Numbered from the stretch's first letter, positions 19,343 to 29,270 are shown. The stretch: DNA of 64,000 nucleotides from Neostapfia colusana (GCA_030760725.1 JASWHV010000007.1:21798824-21862823), one strand, 5' to 3'. The notes: a model not told the origin generated them from the sequence alone. Program-made: numbers and translations.

Positions 19343-20173
19343 GTGGTTTCTCTCACCTTTCTTATCTCCCTCAGGGTACTCATGCGTTCCACAAAGACTA
19401 ATGTGCAAGTAGATGGTGATGGTATAGCACGTAGTGTTATTATTGTTGACGATACAAAGGTTCAGTGACAAAGAAGTTAAACGACATTGAATATGTCTTA
19501 CTGATAAAGGTATGGTATGTTGTCATGAGGTGACTTTTCCTGCAAAAGAAAACAAAATATTTCTTGTTTTGGCATACAGATTACAAGAACAAGATGGTTC
19601 TTCTGTCCAAGTCTAATTTCATTATGCTAATTTTGTTTGTTACCATATATGATTATGTGATGCTGCCAGATATACTTGTTGGAAAGGTTGGGAATCTGGA
19701 AAAATGTAACTTACAGTCTTTGACCATTCATTTTTAAAAAAAGAATCAAGCATAACCCTAGAAATGCTTAAACAATCAATCTAATAGTACCAATTTCGGG
19801 GTGATCCAGATATTTCTGACCATAGGTCATGTCCTACTATATTAGGATTTCTTATAACATCGATTCTGAAGGACCATTTAAAAATATTGGAGCGAGTGAT
19901 TGAAAATAATTACTAAATCAATAAGGCTTAACATGGGCTGCAAAAATGTCTCATGTGCATTGTAGTTCGATAGCCCACCAGTTTCTAAGGAACCACAATT
20001 CTCAGTTGACTATTTATACACATTTGCCTGTTAACTTTCTGCTGAATACCTTAATCATGATACCTTGATGTTGTGATGGTATGTTCATATTTCCGGCTTC
20101 TGTAACACTAAAAGGATCCAAACAATAATATTAGTGATGAACCTCTCCTTATTTGTTTATATTTGATCCTTAG
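19343..20173 (+). other. DXO1-like intron, no feature recognised
   Basis: AT-rich intron of 831 bp from GTGGTT to TTAG. I see no TE ends, coding similarity or RNA gene. Confidence 0.6.
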
Positions 20174-20374
20174 ATGTTACTGGGGCTATTCTTTCGAAAG
20201 CTTGCTACTGAGAACGGTGAGGATGGAAGAGGTATTGATGCAAATGTAGAGTTTTGTTCTGTAATAAAGACAAAACTGGGTGCACATCGCATTATCATGG
20301 GTGCCGAGATGGACTGCTGTAATGCAACTGATGATGGCAGACGGTTCTACGTGGAGTTGAAAACAAGCAGAGAG
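20174..20374 (+). pseudogene. DXO1-like catalytic exon (GAEMDCC, VELKTSRE), 1-nt deletion
   Basis: After the joined Arg, the exon reads CYWGYSFES in one frame (20175-20201), then ATENGEDGRGIDANVEFCSV, IKTKLGAHRIIMGAEMDCC and RRFYVELKTSRE in the next frame. The 201 nt plus two carried nt are one short of a multiple of three, so a nt is missing near 20200. The acidic pair in GAEMD and E-L-K are the metal-binding catalytic residues of the family and are preserved. The donor is GTTACA at 20375. Confidence 0.88.
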
Positions 20375-20463
20375 GTTACACTATATTTACTTTTCATGAA
20401 TTATCTAATTCTGCTGCCATGTTAATGTAACTAAGATGCTATCTTGAACTTGATGTGCAACAG

Positions 20464-20517
20464 CTGGAGTACCATACAGTTGAAGCATACGAGAAAGAAA
20501 AGCTCCTTAGATTTTGG
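20464..20517 (+). pseudogene. DXO1-like exon (LEYHTVEAYEKEKLLRFW)
   Basis: Eighteen codons between GTGCAACAG and GTAATT read LEYHTVEAYEKEKLLRFW, in phase 0 at both ends. It joins TSRE before and IQSFLAGVP after. Confidence 0.87.
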
Positions 20518-20558
20518 GTAATTTATTGTCCTCTTCTATTTTTCTCTTTGAATTTGAA

Positions 20559-20706
20559 GGACAGGCCTACGTACTGGTAGAGTCTCTCCACTTGTGTTCG
20601 AATCAGCCTCCTTGCAAATTAAGCAAGGGGAAGGCTGTCTAGGAATTCCCTTTTCTAGACCCCATATTATGTGGGAGCTTTCAACACTGGGTACGCTTTT
20701 TTTTTT
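20559..20706 (+). mobile_element. tRNA-type SINE, internally deleted
   Basis: GGACAGGCCTACGTACTGGTAGAGTCTC gives a degraded A box, then TTCGAATCAGCC (B box), CTTGCAAATTAAGCAAGGGG, and the tail TTCAACACTGGGTACGC with a T run. Compared with 27038-27204 it lacks about a dozen bases before the B box. It is immediately followed by an Au SINE. Confidence 0.78.
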
Positions 20707-20726
20707 CTTTCCTTTGAGCTACTCAG

Positions 20727-20900
20727 CCACAGCGGTGAAGCTGTAGCCTTGTGACCATGAGGTCACGTGTTCGAGTCCTGGAATTAGCCTCTTGCAGAAA
20801 TGCAGGGAAAGATTGCGTATAAAAAACCCGAGTGGGTTGGACCCTTCCCCGGACCCTGCGCAAGCAGGAGTTATATGCACCGGGCTGTCCTTTCTTTTTT
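20727..20900 (+). mobile_element. Au SINE, TSD GAGCTACTCAG
   Basis: The element has an A box-like ACAGCGGTGAAG, the B box GTTCGAGTCC, CTCTTGCAGAAATGCAGGGAAAG, GGACCCTTCCCCGGACCCTG and a terminal ATGCACCGGGCTG...T run, the layout of the grass Au SINE. The 11-bp GAGCTACTCAG flanks it at 20716-20726 and 20901-20911. Confidence 0.9.
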
Positions 20901-21258
20901 GAGCTACTCAGGTTCCAGGTCTTGTCCCTACTTTTTTGAGCTGTTGTATGATGATATTGGAAGTGTTGCGATAACTATCTGGTATGTTCCTATTTTATCC
21001 TCTTTCGTAGTGTAAAATTTTGTTTGGATGTTTGATCCATGCTCATATGCAATTGTTCCATTATTGTATTTCCTTATACTGTTATTTCGTTCACATGCTA
21101 TGCATCAACAATAAATCAGGGGCTGATGATAACAAACGATCTTGTTATGGGTTTGTGTCTGTCCACCATGACTTCTCAGAAGCTAGCATTTCATTTTCAG
21201 TGCTTATAACTTCTAAATATTTTGAACTATTAAATTTTGACCTGTCTAATTTTTGCAG

Positions 21259-21303
21259 ATTCAATCATTCCTTGCTGGTGTTCCTTAGGTTGTTGTAGGA
21301 TTC
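21259..21303 (+). pseudogene. DXO1-like exon (IQSFLAGVP), in-frame stop and gypsy insertion
   Basis: The acceptor TTTTTGCAG ends at 21258. The exon reads IQSFLAGVP, then TAG at 21286-21288 where the family usually has Tyr, then VVVGF, and is cut by G2 after GATTC. The exon ends at 26752-26753 (AG) before the donor GTAGTA. The Gln of IQSF is a conserved active-site residue. Confidence 0.87.
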
Positions 21304-21818
21304 TGCTGAGAAACAGGGAGGGGGGGACCCCTTGGCTGCGCTTAGGACTGCGTAGGGGAGAAACCAGCAGCGAGGAGGCGTGGGGGCAGCTGCGCAGTAC
21401 GTAACGTGGGGGACAAAGTAGCTGGTCACGGCGGCTAGGGTTAGGGTTTGAAGCCACCGTGATCCAAGGAGAAGAACAGCCCTCAACGGGGATTCTTATT
21501 TTTTCCTGGATGCTCAAAACATGAGGGAGGGGGGCTGCTTATAAAGGGGGGACAGGACCCCCCCTTTGGCCGCAGCCTACTCCTAGTCTGTTTGGGGATA
21601 ATCCCCCAAACTGACTAGGATTCTTTTCTTCCCTTTTTTTAGTCTATTTCTTTCTATCTAAACTGATTCAATCTATAACTCCCTTTTATTCCTAAACATT
21701 ATCTAATTAATTCTTTCAAATATTTTCCTGGTGCGGCTGCAGGGCTTGGCCGGCCTAGTTGTGGGCTTTGTGGGCCCCACGCCGACCATATTGGCGGTCC
21801 ACAAATGCATCCACAACA
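21304..21818 (-). repeat. G2 3' LTR (left side)
   Basis: 515 bp, from TGCTGAGAAACAGGG to CATCCACAACA, paired with 26229-26746. The polyprotein frame ends inside it, at 21755-21757. Confidence 0.93.
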
Positions 21819-22594
21819 TTTCCCCCCTTCCCGACAAAGAGCTCGTCCTCGAGCTTAAAGGAGGGGTGCTTCATCCTGAAATCTTCTAGTTGCTCCCATG
21901 ATGAATCAGCTTCAGAATGTCCTGCCCATTTGACGAGTAGCTCCCAGACACCTCTGTTCAAACGCGCCCTTTGTACTTTTTCAGGCGTAGGTACAACACG
22001 TCCATGCAGAAGTGGTGGTAAAGGCACCACCTGTATGGGAGTAGGACCTTCAAATTTCTTTAACAGGGACACATGGAAGACATCATGTATCCTTGCTTGA
22101 GGAGGCAGCTGAAGTTTATATGATACAGTCCCAATGCGTTGAATGATATGATATGGTCCAAAATATTTTGGTCCAATCTTTGAAGAAGGCGTCGTCATTA
22201 CTCCCACAGCTGTCCTCTGATGAAGCCGCAGCCAAACCCAATCACCGATCTGAAATTCCACCTCTCGGCGGAACTTATCTTCATAGCTTTTCATGGTGAC
22301 TTGTGCTTGTACCAGCCTGTTCTTGATTTCAGCTAAGAATTCATCTCTATCCTTTAGCTGTTTATCCACTGCTGCTACTCTAGATACGCCCGGTTGGTAA
22401 CCAACAAGAGCCGGAGGGTCCCTGCCATAGACCACTCTGAAGGGCGAGCATTTGAGGGCCGTCTGGTAGGAAGTGTTGTAGCAATACTCAGCCCAAGGAA
22501 GCCACTGCAACCAAGTCTTTGGTCGGTCACCAGCCAAGCAGCGAAGGTACACAGTGATGATCTTGTTGACGACCTCAGATTGGCCGTCAGACTA
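21755..22594 (-). pseudogene. G2 integrase C-terminal part and chromodomain
   Basis: This is the same frame as the upstream parts, after the TAG at 22592-22594. It reads SDGQSEVVNKI-type sequence, CLAGDRPKTWLQWLPWAEYCYN, FRVVYGRDPPALVGYQPG, a basic stretch with VEFQIGDWVWLRLHQR and KYFGPYHIIQRIG, PPQARIHDVFHVSLLKKF, then a chromodomain (VWELLVKWAGHSEADSSWEQ, about 21880-21950). The last 20 codons run through the polypurine tract into the LTR. The chromodomain is thought to steer integration to particular chromatin. Confidence 0.9.
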
Positions 22595-24034
22595 CGGGTG
22601 GAAGGCCGAGCTGAGCTGAAGTTGGACACCGGCTAGCCGGAACAAATCTGACCAGAAGAGGCTGGTGAAGACGGTATCACGATCACTGACGATGGAGCAG
22701 GGAAAGCCGTGTAGTCGTACAATGTCGTCGAAGAATGCCCGCGCCACTGATGCAGCACTGTAAGGGTGGCTTAGGGGAATGAAGTGGGCATACTTGGAGA
22801 AGCGATCTACCACTGTCAAGATCACTGATTTCCCACCAACTTTCGGAAAACCTTCAATGAAGTCCATGGAGCTATCACTCCAGACTTCCGACGGTATAGG
22901 CAGCGGTTGTAGCAGGCCGGCTGGATGAAGATGATCAGTCTTGTTGCGTTGGCACGTAGCACACCCGCGGACATACTCACGCACCCGACGTAGCAAGGAC
23001 GGGTTGTAGAAGGAGAGGCGTAGCCGATGCACTGTCTTCTGGATGCCTTCGTGGCCCCCATCATGCGCCTCAGCTAGGAGAGAGGGCCACAAGGAGGACT
23101 TGTCGGGAACGAAGAGCTTCCCCTTGTGAAGTAGAAGGCCGTCGCGTTCGGCCCAGTCAGCAGGTGTGACTCCCTCCCGGAGTTGGGCACATAGCTGCTG
23201 CGCCTGCTGGTCTGTAGCGATCTCCGCGCGGAGCGAGTCGAAGAGTGGAAAGACTGGCACGGATATGGCGTGAATAGCTATGTCTTCCTCGTCGCGGCGG
23301 GATAGGGCGTCAGCTGCCCCATTCAAGTGCCCCGGTCGGTACTCAACCTGCAGATCATAACCAAAAAGTTTGCTCACCCAAGCATGTTGGGGAATCGTCG
23401 TGAGTCGCTGATCCAGGATATATTTCAGGCTGAAGTGATCAGTCCGAACAGTGAAGGGACGACCCCACAAGTAAGGCCGCCAATGACGTACGGCCTTCAC
23501 AAGACCGATTAGCTCACGCTCGTATGCCGGTAGCTTATGATGGTGAGTCGCTACAGCGCTGCTGAAGAATGCTATGGCGCCGTCGCCCTGGTGTAGAACC
23601 GCCCCAAAGCCGGCGCCGGACGCGTCGCAGTTGACGATGAAGCGCTTGTCGAAATTCGGCATTTGAAGTAGAGGCGCTGTCATCAACGCCTGCTTGAGTT
23701 GGGAGAAAGCGTCCTGCGTATCATCAGTCCAGCGAAATGCTTCCCGCTTTAGTAGGGCGGTGAGGGGTGCGGCCACCGCACCATACCCCGCAATGAACTT
23801 GCGGTAGTAGCCGGTGAGCCCAAGAAAACCTCGCAAGGCTCGTAAGGACCGAGGTGTAGGCCAACGTTCCACGGCCTCCACCTTGGTCGGATCCATTGCC
23901 ACGCCGTGAGCGGATATGATGTGTCCTAAGTAGGACACAGTCTCCTAGCCGAAGAAGCACTTAGATTTCTTCAGGAACAACTTGTTTGTCCGTAGTGTCT
24001 GGAACACCTGCTTGACGTGCTGAAGGTGTTCGAC
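22592..24034 (-). pseudogene. G2 RT C-terminal part, RNase H and integrase core
   Basis: This stretch is bounded by TAG codons at 24035-24037 and 22592-22594, with another TAG at 23945-23947, all in one frame. It contains EHLQHV, YLGHIISAHGVAMDP, SLRALRGFLGLTGYYRKF (RT thumb), FIVNCDASGAGFGAVLHQG and YERELIGLVKAV (RNase H, D and E residues present), HPAGLLQPLPIPSEVWSDSS, and the integrase core GGKSVILTVVDRFSKYAHF, GFPCSIVSDRDTVFTS (two catalytic Asp). It is otherwise complete. Confidence 0.9.
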
Positions 24035-26197
24035 CTAGGACCTGCTATACACCAATATGTCATCAAAGAAGACAAGCACAAATTTTCTGATGTAGGGGTC
24101 GAGGACGTCGTTCATCAACGACTGGAACGTGGACGGCGCATTGGTGAGACCGAATGGCATCACCAAGAACTCATAGTGGCCTCGATGAGTTCGGAATGCT
24201 GTCTTTTCAATGTCGTCCGAGTGGATGCGCACTTGAAAGTAGCCGCTGCGGAGGTCAAGCTTGGTGAAGAACCTTGCGCCGCGAAGCTCGTCCAGTAGCT
24301 CGTCAACCACCGGGATCGGGAACTTGTCTTTCAAAGTTCTGGCGTTGAGCTCGCGGTAGTCGATGCAGAAGCGCCACGTGTCGTCGGCTTTTCGGACCAA
24401 CAGTACTGGCGAGGAAAATGCAGATGTGCATTCTCGGATGATGCCTTGGCGAAGCATCTCGGCGCATTGCTTCTCAATCTCGTCTTTAAGAAGCTGGGGG
24501 TAGCGGTACGGCCGGACAGCTACTGGAGTTGTGCTCGGCAGGAGCCTGATTTGGTGGTCGTGGCGTCGTGCAGGAGGAAGCCCGCGTGGCTCGTCGAAGA
24601 GGTCCTGGAAGCCATCCAGGAGGGCGCCCATCATATCAGTAGGTGGTGCTAGAGAGGCACATACCGGAGCTGAACTTCGCAGCCCCGTCCAGATCACCTC
24701 ACGGTCCCCGCGCCACAATTTCATCGTGAGGTCCTCAAGGTTCCAGAGAATGGGTCCCAAAGATCGCAGCCACTGGACTCCTAGAACAAAGTCGAAGCCG
24801 TCCAGTGGAAGTGCGTAGCATGTGACGTCGAAGCGATCCCCTGCAATCATCAAGGGTACACGTGGACAGATGCCTGTACAGGAGATAGAGTCGCCGTTGG
24901 CGACTCGGACGCCGACGCCTGACCGTGGCAACATCATCAGGCCGAGCTCCTTGATGAGTGGTTCTCTGATGAAGGTGTGAGTGGACCCTGTGTCGACCAA
25001 TGCTGTCAGTAGGTTGCCGTGGACGTAGACCTGGAGCTTCATTGTGTTGGCGAAGTCGATGCCGGTCAGGGCGTGTAAGGAGATGCCCATATCAGCTACG
25101 GCCGCGTCAACGTCATCATCGTCGTCAAGCTCCAGAAGGAAGATTCCTTTGCCGGCACACTTATGGTCCGGTGTGTACCGCTCAGGGCAGTGAGAGCACT
25201 CGCCGCTTGCCCGCTTAGCAGCCATCTCATCGGGTGTAAGGCGTTTGAAGCGCGGGCGAGAAGATGCCGTTGTCGATGATGTCGGGGCGGGTGCTGTAGA
25301 ACTGCCACTTGAGGCCGTAGTAGAGGCGCGGAACACAACAGAAGAGCGCGTGGAGCGTTGAGAGGCGGCGCCCTTCTGTATTCCGCTATCTGTTATTGCC
25401 GCAAGTCGACGTTCAAAGGCTCTAGCCAGACTCATGGCGGTTTGTAGATTAGTGGGAAACTGCAGCTCCACATCCGTTCTAAGTGGCTCGCCGAGGCCAG
25501 CTGTGAAGAGGTTGATCTGCTGGCGCTGGCTGAGGTCCTCGCAACGACAAAGAAGGACTAGGAATTGACGCTGATATTCCTCAACCGTGCCAGTATGACG
25601 GAGATCTTTAATTTCCGCCAGGTCATTGGAGCGGAGCGGAGGCCCGAAGCGTATGTTGACGAAGTCCGCGAACCGCTCCCAGGACACGATGCCACAGTCA
25701 CGTTCTAGAGCAGTGTACCACTCGGCCACGACACCCTCCAGGTGGAGGGACGCGAGCCACACCTTTTCTTCTGGCATCGTACGTGTCCCTCGGAAGTATG
25801 TCTCACACTTGGTGAGCCAGGGCAGCGGATCTGTTTCCCCGTCGAACTTGGGGAAATTGACCTTGTGACGACGCAGCCCGCTATCGTCGAAGGTCGGGCG
25901 TCCCGGTGGGCGCCTGGTACTGTAGTGGTCGTTGTTGCCGCCATGGCCGCCGCTGCCACCGCCGCTGCCCTTGCCGCTGCCGCAGCTGCGGGGAAGGTTG
26001 CTGCCCTGCGGTGAGTTTTGTTGCAAGTCCTCGTCACCAGAGAGCTCCCGCTCCGGTGCCTTCTCAACGCGCGCAAGGCGCATATCGTGGCGGTCCAAGC
26101 GCTTGTTGATGGTGTCTATCTGCCCCATCATCTTGCTCATCATGTTGCCGAGATCTTGGAGGGTGAAAGTCCCAGAATCGTCCACGGGGCCGGACAT
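24035..26197 (-). CDS. G2 gag-protease-RT N-terminal segment
   Basis: The start ATG at 26197 (MSGPVDDSGTFTLQ) follows the primer site by 15 nt. About 720 codons read: a coiled-coil-like N-terminus (LGNMMSKMMGQIDTINKRL), a Gly-rich linker, gag core (KFDGETDPLPWLTKCETYF, VEEYQRQFLVLLCRCEDL), zinc knuckle CSHCPERYTPDHKC (about residue 375), acidic DDDDDVD, protease LVDTGSTHTFI with intact active site (about residue 427), and RT with FPIPVVDELLDELRG, MPFGLTNAPSTFQ and VFFDDILVYS. It ends at TAG 24035-24037 inside RT. Gag and protease could be made; RT is cut short. Confidence 0.9.
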   Translation of the reverse strand: MSGPVDDSGTFTLQDLGNMMSKMMGQIDTINKRLDRHDMRLARVEKAPERELSGDEDLQQNSPQGSNLPRSCGSGKGSGGGSGGHGGNNDHYSTRRPPGRPTFDDSGLRRHKVNFPKFDGETDPLPWLTKCETYFRGTRTMPEEKVWLASLHLEGVVAEWYTALERDCGIVSWERFADFVNIRFGPPLRSNDLAEIKDLRHTGTVEEYQRQFLVLLCRCEDLSQRQQINLFTAGLGEPLRTDVELQFPTNLQTAMSLARAFERRLAAITDSGIQKGAASQRSTRSSVVFRASTTASSGSSTAPAPTSSTTASSRPRFKRLTPDEMAAKRASGECSHCPERYTPDHKCAGKGIFLLELDDDDDVDAAVADMGISLHALTGIDFANTMKLQVYVHGNLLTALVDTGSTHTFIREPLIKELGLMMLPRSGVGVRVANGDSISCTGICPRVPLMIAGDRFDVTCYALPLDGFDFVLGVQWLRSLGPILWNLEDLTMKLWRGDREVIWTGLRSSAPVCASLAPPTDMMGALLDGFQDLFDEPRGLPPARRHDHQIRLLPSTTPVAVRPYRYPQLLKDEIEKQCAEMLRQGIIRECTSAFSSPVLLVRKADDTWRFCIDYRELNARTLKDKFPIPVVDELLDELRGARFFTKLDLRSGYFQVRIHSDDIEKTAFRTHRGHYEFLVMPFGLTNAPSTFQSLMNDVLDPYIRKFVLVFFDDILVYSRS

Positions 26198-26212
26198 GGT
26201 CGCTGCCCCGGA

Positions 26213-26228
26213 GTCTCTTGATACCAAA
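26213..26228 (-). promoter_or_regulatory. G2 primer binding site
   Basis: The - strand reads TTTGGTATCAAGAGAC directly after the 5' LTR, matching the initiator-Met tRNA 3' end (TGGTATCAGAG) apart from an extra A. Confidence 0.8.
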
Positions 26229-26746
26229 TGCTGAGAAACAGGGAGGGGGGAGACCCCTTGGCTGCGCTTAGGGCTGCGCAGGGGAGAAACCAGCAGCGAG
26301 GAGGCGTGGGGGCAGCTGCGCAGTACGTAACGTGGGGGACAAAGTAGCTGGTCACGGCGGCTAGGGTTAGGGTTCGAAGCCACCGTGATCCAAGGAGAAG
26401 AACAGCGCTCAACGGGGATTCTTATTTTTTCCTGGATGCTCAAAACATGAGGGAGAGGGGCTGCTTATAAAGGGGGGACAGGACCCCCCCCCTTTGGCCG
26501 CAGCCTACTCCTAGTATGTTTGGGGATAATCCCCCAAACTGACTAGGATTCTTTTCTTCCCTTTTTTTAGTCTATTTCTTTCTATCTAAACTGATTCAAT
26601 CTATAACTCCCTTTTATTCCTAAACATTATCTAATTAATTCTTCTAAATATTTTCCTGGTGCGGCTGCAGGGCCTGGCCGGCCTAGTTGTGGGCTTTGTG
26701 GGCCCCACGCCGACCATATTGGCGGCCCACAAATGCATCCACAACA
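26229..26746 (-). repeat. G2 5' LTR (right side)
   Basis: 518 bp, same ends as 21304-21818, followed by the GATTC duplication (26747-26751) and the last two nt of the DXO1-like exon. Confidence 0.93.
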
Positions 26747-26844
26747 GATTCAGGTAGTATTCACTCTTCATTGTGCTTCCCCTACGTGATCACAGGATTC
26801 TGGTCTAGTGAACATTGTTACCTAGCATTTGTTAAATGAAAATT

Positions 26845-27204
26845 AAAAAAGAAAAAGAAAGGGCAGCCCGGTGCATGTAGCTCCCGCTTGCGCAGGGTCC
26901 GGGGAAGGGTCCGACCCATTTGGGTCTTTTGTACGCAGCCTTTCCCTGCATTTCTGCAAGAGGCTGTTTTCAGGACTCGAACCCGTGACCTCATGGTCAC
27001 AAGGCAACAGCTTTACCGCTGCGCCAAGGCCCCCCTTCAAAAAAGGGCATACCCAGTGCTGAAAGCTCCCACACGTTGTGGGGTCTGGGGAAGGGAATTT
27101 CTAGGCAGCCTTCCCCTTGCTTATTTTGCAATGAGGCTGATTCGAACCCAGGACCTCCAGGACACAAGTGGAGAGACTCTACCACTGCGCCAGGCCTGCC
27201 CTTC
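26845..27204 (-). mobile_element. Composite of two SINEs in one target duplication
   Basis: On the - strand a tRNA-type SINE (27204 to 27038: CAGGCCTGGCGCAGTGGTAG A box, GGTTCGAATC B box, CTTCCCCAGACCCCACA tail) is followed by an Au SINE (27034 to about 26861: TTGGCGCAGCGGTAAAGC, GGTTCGAGTCC, CACCGGGCTGCCC) and a poly(T/A) tail. One 14-bp duplication, GTTAAATGAAAATT, bounds the pair (26831-26844, 27205-27218) and no separate duplication is seen between them. They may have moved as one unit. Confidence 0.8.
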
Positions 27205-27459
27205 GTTAAATGAAAATTGATTGCTGAAATTAAATCAAGTTGATATGATTATATAATGCAAAAGCTTTTGTTAGAAGGCTTTAAAACTCTGAATTCCTGG
27301 CTTACCATGAGGTTTTTTACCATTAGGACTTCCAAGTTCTTATTCTATCACAAGAGCCAATTGCTTCAATGCTTCCAATGAGATATTTGAATTGCTTTCA
27401 CGGTCCATACTTGTTTGAACTGGGTTTAAGTTTTGTTCTGCACTTCTTTTGTCCTGTAG

Positions 27460-27544
27460 AAATGATGCCGGCGTACTGGTACGGACGGAAAGGCTAAGAA
27501 CCAAAGATATTACACAAATGGTGAAGGCAAAGAATTACTGGCAG
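27460..27544 (+). pseudogene. DXO1-like exon (NDAGVLVRTERLRTKDI)
   Basis: The acceptor GTCCTGTAG ends at 27459 and the donor GTACAC starts at 27545. With the two nt from 26752-26753 it reads (R)NDAGVLVRTERLRTKDI, TQMVKAKNYWQ. Phases match on both sides. It is undamaged. Confidence 0.87.
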
Positions 27545-27731
27545 GTACACTAATGTTTTTTCTTTTATTTATCAGCAAAAATGGAGAAAACTAGCAACAT
27601 TGAATGACAAAATTTGTGTGTAGCATTTTTAGCTGGAAAAAACTGAATTGTGGGTACTAATGGAATGTGTGTGCGCATTGTACAATAGGTAGATAATAAA
27701 CTGTTTACAACTACTTGCATGCTATATACTA

Positions 27732-27912
27732 CTCCTTCCTTTTCAATTTACTTGTCAGTCTAGACACTATATTTTTCACAAATTACTTGTCATTCTTGTT
27801 TCCAAATGCATCTCTCTATCTATCTCCTCGTTTTCTGTGAATCAACCTTTTCTACCTCTTCCTAATTCCCGTACCCAGAGCTAGAATGATAAGTAAATTG
27901 AAATGGATGGAG
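27732..27912. mobile_element. Stowaway-type MITE (181 bp), TSD TA
   Basis: The left end CTCCTTCCTTTTCAATTTAC and right end GTAAATTGAAATGGATGGAG are inverted repeats flanked by TA (27730-27731 and 27913-27914), as in grass Stowaway (Tc1/mariner) MITEs. Confidence 0.88.
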
Positions 27913-27927
27913 TAACATTATATGAAA

Positions 27928-28205
27928 CACTCCCTCTAGTCACGAACAAATGATATTTTGACATCAATAAGGCCTCAAAAATGCAAATTTGACCATTTAC
28001 TTGTATTGTGACATATACGAAATCAAATGACATTCAAGTTCGCACCACCGTATCTTCATTGCAATGTCCTCTACGGCGTCTACGCACATTTCAACATGTT
28101 TGGAAAACTGGAAAACATATTACATGTACAAGTGCTCTTACTACACATCAGTCCTATACGTCCAATTTAGATATTGGTAAAATCTTGGTAGCCAAAGTTT
28201 AAAAG
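27928..28205. mobile_element. Probable MITE remnant, right end unclear
   Basis: The left end ACTCCCTCTAGTCACGAACA resembles Stowaway-like MITE starts. No clean inverted partner is visible before the Tourist element at 28236. There is no gene here. Confidence 0.45.
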
Positions 28206-28235
28206 TCTAATCGCATACAAATCTTGGTAGACTAA

Positions 28236-28524
28236 GGCCCTGTTTATTTGGTCTGCAACTTTTCAGATGCTGGCTTTAAAAGCTACCTGTATAAAACCAG
28301 CTTTTGAAAAGCTGGAAAAGCTGTCTTTTTGCATTGGATTTTGAATGCATAACTTCATACATATAATACCCCTCAGAATAACATCCTCACAGAATCCAGC
28401 AAAAGCTCCTCCATATTTGCTTGTCTTTTAATGCAAATGCAGCTTTTGGCTTCTAGAAGTCACTTCAAGAAGCAGAGCAACTCAACTTCTTTCTTTTAGC
28501 CAACAGAAGCAGAAGCATTGGGCC
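28236..28524. mobile_element. Tourist/PIF-Harbinger-type MITE (289 bp), TSD TAA
   Basis: The ends GGCCCTGTTTATTTGG and (inverted) GGCCCAATGCTTCTGC share the GGCCC terminus. TAA flanks at 28233-28235 and 28525-28527, the 3-bp duplication of PIF/Harbinger elements. Subterminal AAAAGC/GCTTTT and AGAAGC motifs are seen. Confidence 0.82.
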
Positions 28525-28590
28525 TAATTGGAATTCCAATTCTCCGTTGGTCTCTGCTTAAATTTTGTCTTATTTTGCCCACAGTTACAG

Positions 28591-29108
28591 CGTTTACCAG
28601 GCGACGTCTAGTCGCCGTTTAGACATCCAGGCGCTTCGGCCTGGATGCCATGGCCGCGCGCCTCGCCTGGCCGGGCGACTGGCCGCCGCCGCCGCAGTCG
28701 CGCCTCTGCCCGTCCCCCTAGCGCCTCCTCCGCCACCTTGCCGCAGCTCGTTGTTGCCGCCGCCCACCACAAGTGGAGAAGAGAGAGAGTTAAGGGAGAA
28801 AATGATTAGGGTTAGGGAGGGTAGGTTTTTATATACCCAATCTAAAATGAGGACCGTCGGGTGAGATCCGGCAGTCCACATTAGTTGGGCCAAATCGGCC
28901 AGTGAGGCCCATAGGGTTCGGCGCTTCCTCCGCCCACCCGCCTCTGCCAACGCCACCCGCCCACCAGCCGCCGTCTGCCTCTGTTGCCGCCACCGCCGTC
29001 GTCGCCCACCCACCCGCCGCCCCCCGCACCAGCCGACGCCGCCCGCCCGCATCTGCCTCAGCTAGCACCTGGCCAGCCGCCTAGGTGTCCAGGCGCCCAT
29101 TTACATGC
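28591..29108. mobile_element. GC-rich element related to 6520-7104
   Basis: The sequence from TTTACCAGGCGACGTCTAG to TAGGTGTCCAGGCGCCCATTTAC has inverted CCAGGCG/GTCCAGGCGCC-type ends and GC-rich Ala/Pro-coding bias inside. It shares GAGGACCGTC and GTTAGGG-region motifs with 6520-7104. Exact borders and target duplication are not resolved. Long open frames here are compositional artefacts. Confidence 0.55.
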
Positions 29109-29138
29109 CTGCTCAGTTCCAAAACTGTTTAATTTTTT

Positions 29139-29270
29139 ACGGGTTCGAGTCCTGGAAACAATCTCTCGTAGAAATGCAGAGAAAGGCCGCGTACAAAAGA
29201 CTCAAATGGGTCGGACCCTTCTCCGGACCCTGTGCAAGCGGGAGCTACATGCACCGGGCTACCCTTTTTT
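29139..29270 (+). mobile_element. 5'-truncated Au SINE
   Basis: It starts at the B box (CGGGTTCGAGTCC) and continues TAGAAATGCAGAGAAAGGC, GGTCGGACCCTTCTCCGG, TGCACCGGGCTACCCTTTTTT. The A-box part is missing. Confidence 0.85.

Larger units (their letters stand above)
21304..26746 (-). mobile_element. G2: Ty3/gypsy chromovirus-like retrotransposon (5.4 kb), nearly intact
   Basis: The LTRs at 21304-21818 and 26229-26746 begin TGCTGAGAAACAGGG and end CACAACA. The target duplication GATTC stands at 21299-21303 and 26747-26751. The iMet-type primer site is at 26213-26228 and the polypurine tract (GGGAAGGGGGGAAA on the - strand) is at 21819-21832. One frame runs from 26197 to 21755, broken only by three TAG codons. 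The LTRs differ at about a dozen sites by eye, so this is younger than G1. Compact size, short LTRs and a C-terminal chromodomain suggest a Reina-like chromovirus (inference). Confidence 0.93.

Noticed and set aside
25700..26240. Plus-strand open frames opposite G2 gag
   Set aside because: They are antisense shadows of a clear gag-protease frame with recognisable motifs.
27038..27204. tRNA gene suggested by A and B boxes
   Set aside because: There is no cloverleaf with anticodon stem; the sequence continues into a SINE body and tail found at several other places in the window.
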